64,000 nucleotides of DNA from Gordonia jinhuaensis (GTDB taxonomy: Bacteria > Actinomycetota > Actinomycetes > Mycobacteriales > Mycobacteriaceae): the NCBI RefSeq assembly GCF_014639795.1, contig NZ_BMGC01000013.1, positions 33,426 through 97,425 of the forward strand. The letters are read 5' to 3'. The position numbers were made by a program, and so were the translations under genes. Shown piece by piece: positions 1-9,513 of this stretch (position 1 is the first letter of the stretch; every line of letters starts with the position of its first letter). The notes under the pieces were generated by a model, which made no database searches, was not told where the DNA came from, and worked only from the letters and a program-made list of their open reading frames with translations.

Positions 1-1
1 C

Positions 2-3000
2 GGAAAGACCTACGCGATCGTCGGACTGGCGGCGCGGCTGGTCGCCGAAGGCACACCGATCAGCGAACTGCTCATCGTCACCTTCAGCCGGATGGCCACG
101 GCCGAACTGCGCGAACGCACCCGCATCCGGCTGCACGATCTCGCCGATGTCCTCCTCGACCCCGATACCGCGCGCGCGAGTTCGGATCCGGTCGCTCGAC
201 TGTTGGCCACCGGGGACCGCGCCACGATCGACGAACGGCGGAGCAACATCACCGCCGCGCTCGGCGACTTCGACTCGGCGACCATCACCACCACCCACAA
301 CTTCTGCAGCCGGATGCTCGACTGGCTCGGAATCGGTGGCGACCGGGAGACCGACCTGACGCTGGTGGAGGACCTCGACGATCTGGCCGTACAGGTGGGC
401 CGCGACCTGTATCTGGGCGGTTACGCCGGCCGGGAACAACGCCCATTCGGCCCGGCGGTGGCGAGCGAGATCGCCAAGGTCGCCGTGCGCAACGTGCATG
501 CCGATCTGTCTCCGTCGGTCGCCGCCGACGACCGCTCGCCGGTGGCACACCGACTCCGGTTCGCCGTCGCCGCACGAGCCGAGGTCGCGCGCCGTGCGCG
601 CCGACAACGCATCCGCGACTTCGACGACCTGCAGTCGACGCTGTATCGCGTGCTGACCGAGCCCGACCACGGCGCGATCGCGGCCACGCGAATACGCGAC
701 AGGTTCTCCGCGGTCCTGGTCGACGAATTCCAGGACACCGACCCGGTGCAGTGGGAGATCTTCAAGATCTGTTTTCACCGCCATATCAGGCTCATCCTCG
801 TCGGAGACCCCAAGCAGGCGATCTACGCCTTCCGCGGTGCTGAGATCCTGTCCTATCTCGATGCCGTGGACACCGCCGGTGGACATCAGGTGCTCGGGAT
901 GAACTGGCGTTCGGATGGTGACCTGGTCACGGCATGCCAGCACGTATTCGGCGGTTGCGCACTCGGCGACCCACGCATCGTCGTGCATCCCGTGGACGCC
1001 GCATCACCGGGAACGCGCCTGACCGGCCTCGCGCCGTTGCGTCTGCGTCACCTGGGACGGGCCGGTCACGGCCTGCTGAACAAGTCCGGATTCCCCGCAC
1101 CGAAGGTGATGCGCGAGGCGGTCTGCGACGATGTGGCCGCCGACATCGCACGACTGTTGGCATCCACCGCGCGCATCGTCGATGCCACGGGAACCACGCG
1201 ACCGATCCGCCCGGCCGACATCGCGATCCTGGTCCGCAGTCACAGCGTCATCCCGCGACTGCAGTCGTCGCTGGCGCGTCATCAGATCGCCAGCGTGGTC
1301 GGCGGTGGCCAAAGCGTGTTCACCACCGAATCCGCCGACCACTGGCGCTGGGTCCTCATGGGGCTGGAGTCACCACAGCGGCTCGACCGGGTCCGGCTGG
1401 CCGCGCTGTCACCGCTGCTCGGCTACACGCCCGCCGATCTGGATTCCGGCGGCGACGATCTGGCCGCCGACATCGGCGCACGGCTGCGATCGCTGGCGGG
1501 GGTTTTCGAGCGGGTGGGATTCGCGGCGATGTTCGAACGGCTGGCACAGGGCGGCGACCTCCAGCGACGGATCCTCGAGATGGACGGCGGTGAGCGGATG
1601 CTCACCGACCTCACCCACATCGCCGGGTTGTGCAACGACGCCGCGGTGCATGAGGGGCTGGGGATCAGCGGCCTGCTGCGGTGGATCAGCGAGCGCATGA
1701 CCGACCCGCGTGCGGGCGGCGCCGCCGAGTACAGCCGTCGGCTCGATCGTGACGCCCACGCCGTGCAGATCATGACGATCCACGCGAGCAAAGGCCTGGA
1801 GTTCGCAATCGTCTACGTGCCGTTCGGCTGGGACGGACACGGCTCGTGGGGTAAGGAGACCTTCGTCTTCCACGATGACGACGGGCACCGCGTGGTCGAC
1901 GTCGGCGGCGAGTCCGCGCCAGGGGCGTCGGGCCGGCTGGCGACGTCGTCGCAGGAGGAGTCGGCCGAGGAACTGCGTCTGACATATGTGGCCATCACGC
2001 GGGCACGCTGTCAGGTGGTGCTGTACTGGGCGCCGGTATGGGGCACCGCCCACTCCCCGGTGCACCGGCTGCTCTTCGGTGACACGGCCGCCGGACAGAC
2101 ACCGCCTCAGAGGGTGCCCGTGCCTCCTGATGTGCGTGCTGTCGAACATCTGCGTGGCTGGGCTGCGAGCAGTGATGTGGAGATCTCGGTGGAGCCCGCC
2201 GATGGATCCGACGCACCCGACTTCGTCCCGACTCCCGCCACGGTGAGCCGAACACAGGCAGTCGCAGCACATTTCGACCGGATCATCGATTCGTCGTGGA
2301 CCCGCACCTCCTACACCGCGATCGTCGCCGCCGGCGCTGTCGACGCGGGTCCTGTCTCCGATCCCGACCCGGCAGCGCCGTCGATCGAGGTGAACGCGGC
2401 GGGTTCGGAGACCGACCTGCCTCCGGTGCTGCACGACGAGCCCGACCGTGATGTCACCGACGAGCTCCTCGACGGCGAGACATCCTCGCTGATCCGGCGT
2501 CACGACATGTCGCGCGGGGTCGGGGAGAAGGCGTCGACAGACCTCGAGGCGATCGTGTCGCGACCGTCGCCGATGAATGGGTTGCCCTACGGAGCGGCGT
2601 TCGGCACGGTCGTGCACGACATCCTCGAACATGTCGACACCTCAGCGCCGTCGCTGCGTACCGAGGTGTCCCGACGGGTGACCGAATCGAGTAGACGAGC
2701 GATGATGGCTCTGGATGTCGAACGCCTCACCGACGCGCTCGTCGAGGTGTTGCACACCCCACTTCGTCTCGGCGGCACGGACACACACCGCGAGGATGAG
2801 GTGGATCTGGCGGCGATCCCGCCGCGCAGGCGTCGCTCGGAACTGACCTTCGAATTCCCCCTCGCCGGTGGTGATCACCCGGTCGACGCCGAGGTGACGA
2901 TCCGCGCCATCGCCGACCTCCTCGACACATGGCTGCCCGACGACGACCCACTGGCGTGTTACTCCGCGCGACTCCGACTGTTGACGCCGCGTCGCCTGCG

Positions 3001-3382
3001 CGGTTACCTCACCGGCAGCATCGACTCGGTCCTGCGCGTGGGGCCGGACGAGGACTCCCGCTACGTGGTGGTGGACTACAAGACCAACCGACTCGGCGGG
3101 GCGGAGGCTGCGGTCGGGGACTACCGCGCCGATCTGCTCGCGGCGGAGATGATGCACGCACACTACCCGTTACAGGCGCTGCTCTATTCGGTTGCCTTGC
3201 ACAGATTCCTGCGGTGGCGACTACCCGACTACGACCCCGCGCGTCACCTGGGCCCGGTCCAGTACCACTTCGTCCGGGGGATGATCGGGCCGGTCACACC
3301 AGCGGGATACGGGATCTTCCACTGGCATCCGCCCGCCGGGATGATCGCCGCGTGTTCGGATGTACTGGCGGGCCGACGATGA
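2..3382 (+). CDS. recB: RecB, exodeoxyribonuclease V beta subunit (5' end missing)
   Basis: RecB is the 3'-5' helicase and nuclease subunit of RecBCD, which processes double-strand breaks. The reading frame is already open at base 2, where the end of the Walker A motif (GKT) is visible, so the true start lies upstream of the window. Further motifs are the UvrD/PcrA-type DEFQDTD at about 719-742, GDPKQAIYAFRG at about 803-842, a helicase motif with TIHASKGLEF near 1776, and a C-terminal RecB-nuclease motif VVDYKTN near 3067-3087. The stop codon overlaps the recD start by 4 bases (ATGA), so translation is probably coupled. recC is expected just upstream but cannot be seen. Confidence 0.95.
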   Translation, partial: GKTYAIVGLAARLVAEGTPISELLIVTFSRMATAELRERTRIRLHDLADVLLDPDTARASSDPVARLLATGDRATIDERRSNITAALGDFDSATITTTHNFCSRMLDWLGIGGDRETDLTLVEDLDDLAVQVGRDLYLGGYAGREQRPFGPAVASEIAKVAVRNVHADLSPSVAADDRSPVAHRLRFAVAARAEVARRARRQRIRDFDDLQSTLYRVLTEPDHGAIAATRIRDRFSAVLVDEFQDTDPVQWEIFKICFHRHIRLILVGDPKQAIYAFRGAEILSYLDAVDTAGGHQVLGMNWRSDGDLVTACQHVFGGCALGDPRIVVHPVDAASPGTRLTGLAPLRLRHLGRAGHGLLNKSGFPAPKVMREAVCDDVAADIARLLASTARIVDATGTTRPIRPADIAILVRSHSVIPRLQSSLARHQIASVVGGGQSVFTTESADHWRWVLMGLESPQRLDRVRLAALSPLLGYTPADLDSGGDDLAADIGARLRSLAGVFERVGFAAMFERLAQGGDLQRRILEMDGGERMLTDLTHIAGLCNDAAVHEGLGISGLLRWISERMTDPRAGGAAEYSRRLDRDAHAVQIMTIHASKGLEFAIVYVPFGWDGHGSWGKETFVFHDDDGHRVVDVGGESAPGASGRLATSSQEESAEELRLTYVAITRARCQVVLYWAPVWGTAHSPVHRLLFGDTAAGQTPPQRVPVPPDVRAVEHLRGWAASSDVEISVEPADGSDAPDFVPTPATVSRTQAVAAHFDRIIDSSWTRTSYTAIVAAGAVDAGPVSDPDPAAPSIEVNAAGSETDLPPVLHDEPDRDVTDELLDGETSSLIRRHDMSRGVGEKASTDLEAIVSRPSPMNGLPYGAAFGTVVHDILEHVDTSAPSLRTEVSRRVTESSRRAMMALDVERLTDALVEVLHTPLRLGGTDTHREDEVDLAAIPPRRRRSELTFEFPLAGGDHPVDAEVTIRAIADLLDTWLPDDDPLACYSARLRLLTPRRLRGYLTGSIDSVLRVGPDEDSRYVVVDYKTNRLGGAEAAVGDYRADLLAAEMMHAHYPLQALLYSVALHRFLRWRLPDYDPARHLGPVQYHFVRGMIGPVTPAGYGIFHWHPPAGMIAACSDVLAGRR

Positions 3383-5397
3383 CCGAACACGTCCGCGACA
3401 GCTCAGGACCGGCAGGGCAGGCAGGGCCGATCGTGGCGAGTACGCCCGAGCATGTCGAGCGAGATCGAGGCGATCGGCAGACCGCCTCCACCGCAACGGG
3501 TCTGCTCGCCGAGCTGAACAGGGTCGGCGTTCTCGACGCCGCCGACATCCACGTCACGCGCACCATCGCCGCAGGCACCCCCGGAGGTCTACCCGAGCCG
3601 GTGATGTTCGCCGCGGCGGTGCTCGTACGAGTGGTGCGAGCGGGGTCGGTGTGTCTGGACCTCGCGCGACTCGACGAGATCCTCGACATCGGCGCCGATC
3701 CGGGCGTGGCGCACCCGGACTCGGCCGAGGTCATCACTGCGGTGCGCGCCCACATCGGTTCTGTTGCCGGCCAATCCGATGCAGACACCGCACGACTGCG
3801 CCCGCTGCGTCTGGTGGACACTCCCGCGGGAGAACTGCTGTACTTCGACAGATACTTCCGGCAGGAGTTGTCGGTGCGCACGGTGCTCACCGCCCGCTCG
3901 GCGGGCCGGCCGCTCGTGGACCCCGAGGTCCTGCGCGCGGCACTCGACGAACAGTTTCCCCGCACGGGTGCCGTCGGCGAACCCGATCGCCAGCGCCTCG
4001 CCGCCGCGGTCGCCGCGACCACCTGGACGACCGTGCTCGCCGGCGGACCGGGCACCGGTAAGACGTTCACCGTCGCACGACTGGTCGCGGTGCTCGACCG
4101 GCTCGGTCCGCATCGGCAGCGGGTGGCCCTGTGCGCACCGACGGGGCGAGCAGCGGCCAACCTCGCCGCCGCGGTGGCGAGGGAGTCCGAGGCGAACGAC
4201 CGACCCGTGGCCGCCTCCACGATCCACCGGCTGCTCGGCACGGTGCCCGGAGCGTCGAATCGCTTCCGTCACAACGCCGCCAACCCGCTTCCGCATGATG
4301 TGGTGATCGTCGACGAGGCATCGATGATGTCGCTGACCCTGATGTGTCGACTGCTCGAGGCCCTGCGACCCTCGGCCCGGCTGATACTGGTCGGCGATCC
4401 CGACCAGCTCGCATCGGTGGACGCGGGCGCGGTGCTGTCGGATATGACTGACCGGGAGCCGGATCCGCACGCGCACAACGAGATTCTCGAGGCAGTCAGT
4501 GCCGAGGACCTCGCGGCCCCCGGCAGCGCCGTCGAGCCGGCGATCGGTCCGGTCGAGCATGCCCGCGTCGTCGGCGGGGTGGTCATGCTGCGCCGCGGTC
4601 GGCGATTCGGCGGTGTCATCGCCGAACTGGCCGATGCGATCCGACGTGGTGACACGTCGCGTGTTGCGGCCATCGTAACCGGTGGTCACTCCGAGGTGGT
4701 GCTCTGTGACCCGGACGGTGCCGGACCAGACGGTGCCCGCGTCGGTGCCGAGGATCCAGGAGCGCTCGCCGACTTCGACGCCGATGTCGTGGCGTGGGCG
4801 TCGGCGATGATCGCTTCGGCCCGCGTCGGCGACGCACCGGCGGCGCTGCGTGCGCTCAACGGCCATCGCGTCCTCTGTGCACATCGCGACGGGCCGTCCG
4901 GGGCGTCGTGGTGGTCGCGGCGCATCCAGCAACTGCTCGTGGACTCCGGTTTCGTCGCCGACACCCGGGTTCCCTACGCCGGCCAGCCGTTGTTGTTGAC
5001 TGCCAACGACATCCGGTCGGCAACCTTCAACGGCGATACCGGTGTGACGATCGACAGCGGAGACCATCGCCTACGCGTGGCCATCGAGCGCGGTCAGGAC
5101 ATCAGGCTCATCCACCCCGCACGGCTTCCCGAGGCACAACCCGTGTACGCCATGACCATTCACCGCAGTCAGGGAAGTCAATACGACGGCGTCTCGGTGG
5201 TGATCCCGACGCTGGATTCGACGATCCTCACTCGGGAACTCCTCTACACCGCGGTCACCAGGGCGCGTCATTCGGTGCGGTTGATCGGGTCGATGGATGC
5301 CCTGCTGGCCGGTGTTGATCGAAAGGTGCTGCGCGCCAGCGGACTTCGCACACCTCAGGATCAGTGGAGAGAGCTGGGCGCGGCCTCGCTACCGTGA
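3379..5397 (+). CDS. recD: RecD, exodeoxyribonuclease V alpha subunit
   Basis: RecD is the 5'-3' helicase subunit of RecBCD (superfamily 1B). The 672-residue product carries Walker A GGPGTGKT near 4042-4065, Walker B VIVDEAS near 4304-4324, and a C-terminal helicase motif (MTIHRSQGSQ) near 5149-5178, with spacing usual for RecD. The ATG at 3379 overlaps the recB stop and was preferred over longer in-frame extensions that would run deep into recB. The 3' end overlaps the convergent deacetylase gene by 37 bases. RecB and RecD encoded together indicate a RecBCD-type system rather than only AdnAB. Confidence 0.95.
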   Translation: MTEHVRDSSGPAGQAGPIVASTPEHVERDRGDRQTASTATGLLAELNRVGVLDAADIHVTRTIAAGTPGGLPEPVMFAAAVLVRVVRAGSVCLDLARLDEILDIGADPGVAHPDSAEVITAVRAHIGSVAGQSDADTARLRPLRLVDTPAGELLYFDRYFRQELSVRTVLTARSAGRPLVDPEVLRAALDEQFPRTGAVGEPDRQRLAAAVAATTWTTVLAGGPGTGKTFTVARLVAVLDRLGPHRQRVALCAPTGRAAANLAAAVARESEANDRPVAASTIHRLLGTVPGASNRFRHNAANPLPHDVVIVDEASMMSLTLMCRLLEALRPSARLILVGDPDQLASVDAGAVLSDMTDREPDPHAHNEILEAVSAEDLAAPGSAVEPAIGPVEHARVVGGVVMLRRGRRFGGVIAELADAIRRGDTSRVAAIVTGGHSEVVLCDPDGAGPDGARVGAEDPGALADFDADVVAWASAMIASARVGDAPAALRALNGHRVLCAHRDGPSGASWWSRRIQQLLVDSGFVADTRVPYAGQPLLLTANDIRSATFNGDTGVTIDSGDHRLRVAIERGQDIRLIHPARLPEAQPVYAMTIHRSQGSQYDGVSVVIPTLDSTILTRELLYTAVTRARHSVRLIGSMDALLAGVDRKVLRASGLRTPQDQWRELGAASLP

Positions 5398-6170
5398 TCG
5401 AGGACCACTGCACCGGGCAACAACAGCCCGCCAGGTCCCAGATCTCGGCGCAGATAGCTTTCGGTGCCGATGAAGTACGCGCGCTGCTCGGCATCGAGTG
5501 CCGTCAGGATCCGCAGCGCGGAACTGCGACGTATCTCCGATTCGTGCGACATCAGCGCCGACCACTTGCGGTCGAGGTAGGGCCGTACGTCGACCTCCAC
5601 GTCGATCCGGTCGTCGTCGGTGCCGGGCAGGTGATCGTCGTCGGGCGCCGCGGTGCGCGTCGTTCGCTCCCAGGTGGCGCGCGCCAGCGATTTCGGGGGT
5701 GTGACCATGTACAGCGACGAGACATGCCAGGCAGGCCCGGCGTCCGGGTAGAGCACACCCAGTGCGGCGTCGTCGACCGCCGCCACCACGATTCGGTGCG
5801 TGTGGATGTGGTCGGGGTGGCCGTAGACACCGTAGCCGTCGTAGGTGACCACGACATCGGGCCGGAAATCGCGGATCTGGGCGACCAGCGCGCCGATCTC
5901 CGTGTCGAGGTCAGCGCGGCAGAAGGGCAGCTCGTCGGGCGCCGACTCGGGCACACCGGCGTCCGCGTAACGCAGCAGACGCGGTGCACCGGCACCGAGG
6001 AAGTCCAGTGATCTGCACAGTTCGTCGTAGCGTCTGGTGCCCTCGGTCCACGTGCAGGTGAGCACCGCCACCCGCCACCCGGCTTCGGCTGCGGCCACGG
6101 TGGTGCCGCCCGTCCAGAGCGCCTCGTCGTCGGGGTGCGCATGTACGAACAGCACGCTCGGTGTGGACAC
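5361..6170 (-). CDS. PIG-L (LmbE/MshB-type) deacetylase
   Basis: This is a zinc-dependent N-acetylglucosaminyl-type deacetylase of 269 residues. The N-terminal AHPDDE motif and the later HPDH motif supply the metal ligands and catalytic Asp typical of the PIG-L family (MshB and Mca of mycothiol metabolism, LmbE, teicoplanin-type deacetylases). The GTG at 6170 was chosen because GAGGAG lies a few bases upstream and the AHPDDE motif starts about ten residues in, as is usual. It is convergent with recD. Assignment to MshB specifically is not secure. The family is clear, but the substrate is an inference. Confidence 0.85.
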   Translation of the reverse strand: MSTPSVLFVHAHPDDEALWTGGTTVAAAEAGWRVAVLTCTWTEGTRRYDELCRSLDFLGAGAPRLLRYADAGVPESAPDELPFCRADLDTEIGALVAQIRDFRPDVVVTYDGYGVYGHPDHIHTHRIVVAAVDDAALGVLYPDAGPAWHVSSLYMVTPPKSLARATWERTTRTAAPDDDHLPGTDDDRIDVEVDVRPYLDRKWSALMSHESEIRRSSALRILTALDAEQRAYFIGTESYLRRDLGPGGLLLPGAVVLDHGSEAAPSSLH

Positions 6171-6369
6171 ATGTCTCCTCGGGCGGCCGCCGGCGGGCGA
6201 GACGATCGGTGCGGATCCGGCCACCGCTTGGCCGCACCGTCGAAACCAGCCTAGACATGCGCCGCTCGGGTGTGCCAGCAAGCACACCAGGCGACGGTGC
6301 AGCGGATAGTGTGATCACCGGCAGATCGGCAGCACCCGCATGTGCGGGTTGACCTTTGAGGACGGACTG

Positions 6370-6612
6370 ATGAGCGGCTCGAGCTCTACCGGTGGGCGAA
6401 CAAGTATGATCAGCAAGGTCCCCTTCCGGGTGTGGATCGCGGTGGTCATCGTGGTGCTCGTGGCGGTCTTCATCGGCCAGAACCGGTCGGATACGTCGAT
6501 CGAGCTGTTCTGGGTGCGGATCACCTCACCGCTGTGGTTCATCCTGTTGGTGCTGTTTCTGCTCGGCGGAGCGGTCGGCCTGGTGTTCGGCCGCCGGGGT
6601 CGTGGTCAGTGA
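6370..6612 (+). CDS. LapA-domain (DUF1049) small membrane protein
   Basis: The 80-residue protein has two hydrophobic helices separated by a short polar stretch with an NRSDTSIELF-like segment, followed by a Gly/Arg-rich tail. This is the layout of LapA/DUF1049 inner-membrane proteins, whose function is poorly known outside LPS-making bacteria. The ATG at 6370 has GAGGA about 7 bases upstream. The stop overlaps the next gene's GTG by 4 bases, making this the first gene of a three-gene coupled operon with a membrane hydrolase and a VIT-family transporter. Confidence 0.75.
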   Translation: MSGSSSTGGRTSMISKVPFRVWIAVVIVVLVAVFIGQNRSDTSIELFWVRITSPLWFILLVLFLLGGAVGLVFGRRGRGQ

Positions 6613-8675
6613 GCACAGAAGACCCGAAGAGCGAGGACCCGAAAAGCGCGGGAGACCCGAAGAGCGAGGACCCGAAAAGCGCGGGAGACCCGAGGAGCGA
6701 GGATCCGAAGAGCGCGGGAGACCCGAAGAGCGCTGAGGAGCCGAAGTCCACGGGCGAGCCCGACTCCACGCGCTCGGAGAATGCCGACACGACCGAACCG
6801 ACCGACGCTGCGGCGCAGTCCACGGAATCGACCACCGCGTCGACCGGTACGGACGGCGATCATGTCGATCGGGGACACCGGCCGCATCGCGGTCGGCGCG
6901 CACGACATGCCCGGTCGGCCGACGACACCACCGGCGCCGCGGCGACGCAGACTGATCCCGATGAGCGGGTGTCGGCAGACGCGCACGACAACAAGGCAAC
7001 CGGCGACACCGACGAACAGCCGTGGTTCCGGCGGGAACTGACACGGTATTTCCGGCACTTCAGTTTCTTCGGTGTCGTGCTGGGCCTGGTGCTCCTGTGG
7101 GCGTCCACCACGCCGTCGTTGCTGCCCCGGGGTCCGCTGTTCCAGGGTCTGGTGAGCGGCGGATCGTTCGCGATCGGCTACATGGTCGGGGCATTCCTGT
7201 CGTGGCTGGTCAAGTTCATGACCTCCCGCGACTCACTGCCGCGCCCGCACCGCGTGTTGTGGTGGATCGTCGGAGTCGTCGCGGTGGTGGGGTCGGTGCT
7301 GGCGTTCTACTGGTTCCAGCGCTGGCAGAACGAGATCCGTGACCTCATGGGTATGAGTCACCTCCCGTGGACCGCCTATCCCATCGCGGTGGCCGTCGCG
7401 ATCGTCGTCGCCATCGTCTTGGTGATCATCGGTCAGCTCTGGGGTGCGCTGGTGCGATGGCTCTCGCGGGTCCTGGGACGCTTCATCACCGGACGTATCG
7501 CCGCGGTGATCGGTTTCGCCGTGGTCGTCGCGGTGACCATTTCGGTACTCAACGGTGTCGTGGCCCGCGAGGGTATGAGCGCGCTGAACAACGCCTTCGC
7601 CGCGGCCAACGACGAGACCCGTCCGAATTCCGTGCGGCCGACCAGCGAATTGCGTTCGGGCGGGCCCGGTTCGCTGGTCTCCTGGTCGTCACTCGGTCGG
7701 GAGGGTCGCATCGTGGTCTCCAACGGCCCCAGCGTGCAACAGCTCTCGGAGTTCAACGGCTCGCCGGCGATGGAACCGATACGGGTCTACGCCGGCCTGG
7801 ACTCCAGTCCCAGTCAGTCCTTCCGCGCGAACGCCGCACTCGCGGCCGACGAACTGGTGCGTACGGGTGGGCTGCGGCGCAAGATCGTGGCGATCGGCAG
7901 CGCGACCGGAAGCGGCTGGCTCAACCAGGCCACCATGTCGTCGCTGGAGTACATGTACAACGGCGACACGGCGATCGTCAGCATGCAGTACTCGTATCTG
8001 CCGAGCTGGTTGTCGTTCGTGGTGGACAAGGAGCGTACCCGTCAGGCCGGCACCGCCCTGTTCGAGGCGGTCGACGCGCGGATCCGCGCACTGCCGGAAG
8101 GGGAGCGGCCGAAACTGGTGGTATTCGGTGAGAGCCTCGGGTCGTTCGGCGGTGAGGCTCCGTTCGGCAACATCAACAATGTGGTCGCCCGCACCGACGG
8201 TGCGCTGTTCAGCGGGCCGACATTCCAGAACCAGATCTGGGCGGATCTGCGCGGCCAGCGCGACAAGGGTTCGCCGGAGTGGCTTCCCATCTACGACCAG
8301 GGCAACAGCGTCCGATTCGTGTCACGGCCCGGCGATCTCGACCGGCCCGCCAAGCCGTGGAGCACCCCGCGTGTCATCTATCTGCAGCACGCGTCGGACC
8401 CGATCGCGTGGTGGAGTCCGTCGTTGCTGTTCCGCCAACCCGACTGGCTCAAGGAGAAGCGCGGTCCCGACGTCTTGTCGAGTACGCACTGGATCCCGGT
8501 GGTGACGTTCCTGCAGGTGGCCGCCGACATGGCAGTGTCCGACCAGGTGCCCGACGGACACGGGCATTTCTACCTCAAGGACATCGCCAACTGCTGGGCC
8601 GCGATTCTGCAGCCACCGGGCTGGACGCAGGCCAAGACCGAAGCGCTGCGTCCGCTCCTGCGACGCAGTGCGTGA
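6609..8675 (+). CDS. Membrane alpha/beta hydrolase with N-terminal acidic repeat tract
   Basis: The 688-residue protein matches the mycobacterial-type membrane alpha/beta-hydrolase family. About 135 hydrophilic residues come first, then several transmembrane helices (about residues 145-320), then a hydrolase domain with the nucleophile elbow GESLG and a late SSTHW segment. The first 45 residues repeat the units EDPKS and AGDPKS, encoded by near-identical DNA. The GTG at 6609 overlaps the upstream LapA stop, and the stop overlaps the downstream GTG, so all three genes are coupled. The substrate is unknown; lipid or cell-envelope ester hydrolysis is a guess from the family. Confidence 0.8.
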   Translation: MSTEDPKSEDPKSAGDPKSEDPKSAGDPRSEDPKSAGDPKSAEEPKSTGEPDSTRSENADTTEPTDAAAQSTESTTASTGTDGDHVDRGHRPHRGRRARHARSADDTTGAAATQTDPDERVSADAHDNKATGDTDEQPWFRRELTRYFRHFSFFGVVLGLVLLWASTTPSLLPRGPLFQGLVSGGSFAIGYMVGAFLSWLVKFMTSRDSLPRPHRVLWWIVGVVAVVGSVLAFYWFQRWQNEIRDLMGMSHLPWTAYPIAVAVAIVVAIVLVIIGQLWGALVRWLSRVLGRFITGRIAAVIGFAVVVAVTISVLNGVVAREGMSALNNAFAAANDETRPNSVRPTSELRSGGPGSLVSWSSLGREGRIVVSNGPSVQQLSEFNGSPAMEPIRVYAGLDSSPSQSFRANAALAADELVRTGGLRRKIVAIGSATGSGWLNQATMSSLEYMYNGDTAIVSMQYSYLPSWLSFVVDKERTRQAGTALFEAVDARIRALPEGERPKLVVFGESLGSFGGEAPFGNINNVVARTDGALFSGPTFQNQIWADLRGQRDKGSPEWLPIYDQGNSVRFVSRPGDLDRPAKPWSTPRVIYLQHASDPIAWWSPSLLFRQPDWLKEKRGPDVLSSTHWIPVVTFLQVAADMAVSDQVPDGHGHFYLKDIANCWAAILQPPGWTQAKTEALRPLLRRSA

Positions 8676-9358
8676 GGGAAACCCCTGCGTTGGTCCGTCT
8701 TCCGCGATCGCTGGTTTTCGACATCCCACGTCTGATGGTGCACGCCAGTGACGGGGTGGTGACGGTTGCCGGTGTCACCGAAGGTATCGCCACCGCCGGT
8801 GGCGGTCGGATGGTCATCCTCGCGGCGGCGTTGTCGGCCCTGGTCACCGGCGTGATCACCATCGTCTCCGGCGAGTACACCGAGATCACCTCCGAACGCG
8901 ACCTCAACGCCGCTCAGCTGGCCAGGGAACGCCGTCAGATCCTCGACGACCCGGAGGGTGAGCTCGACGAGCTGACCCAGATCTACCAGTCGAAGGGGTT
9001 GACCCCCGACGTCGCGCGGGTGGTCGCCGAGCAGCTGACTGCTCGCGACGCGCTGGCGGCGCACGCCGAGGCCGAGCTCGACATCGACGAGTTACCCGCC
9101 ACGTTGCACTTCGTGGCATCCGCGGCCGTGGCGTTCATGCTCGGCGGTGCGCTGCCGCTGACCGGGATGATGTTGACCTCGGCATCAACGCGTTCGGACG
9201 TCAACATTGTGATCACGCTCACCGCCCTGGCGGTCATCGCGGCGGTCGGTGCTCGACTGACCGGATATGACGTGCGCCGGGGGGTCGTGCGTGCCGTGCT
9301 GATCGGCGGGGTGACGATGGGCCTGACCTATCTGCTGGGCTCGCTCGTGACGTTCTGA
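8672..9358 (+). CDS. VIT1/CCC1-family membrane transporter
   Basis: The 228-residue protein is a VIT/CCC1-type iron or manganese transporter. It has the family start HASDGVVTVAGV, a helix followed by SGEYTEITSERD (the conserved GEYxSxxSQRD-type motif), a charged cytoplasmic segment of about 60 residues that binds metal in this family, and three more helices. The GTG at 8672 overlaps the preceding stop (GTGA) and gives the normal family N-terminus. Transport of Fe(II)/Mn(II) away from the cytosol is the known family role. The metal carried here is inferred. Confidence 0.85.
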   Translation: MRETPALVRLPRSLVFDIPRLMVHASDGVVTVAGVTEGIATAGGGRMVILAAALSALVTGVITIVSGEYTEITSERDLNAAQLARERRQILDDPEGELDELTQIYQSKGLTPDVARVVAEQLTARDALAAHAEAELDIDELPATLHFVASAAVAFMLGGALPLTGMMLTSASTRSDVNIVITLTALAVIAAVGARLTGYDVRRGVVRAVLIGGVTMGLTYLLGSLVTF

Positions 9359-9513
9359 TCGTGCGCCGCACTGACCGACCGCCCTGGCGGCGCCGGTAAA
9401 ATGGATGCGCTCGGGCGCGCTCGGCGCCCCCCCCGACCCGACAACCCGTCGAGCAGACGTTCGCGCCTACTCGACAACCATCGCGAGACACCTGTGAGGG
9501 AGGAGTTCTACCC

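Noticed and set aside
3589..5067. 492-codon minus-strand frame inside recD
   Set aside because: It is the antisense shadow of recD; GC-rich genes regularly give such frames.
5364..6011. Long plus-strand frame opposite the PIG-L deacetylase
   Set aside because: It is the antisense shadow of a gene with clear catalytic motifs; the translated product has no recognisable family features and no good start.
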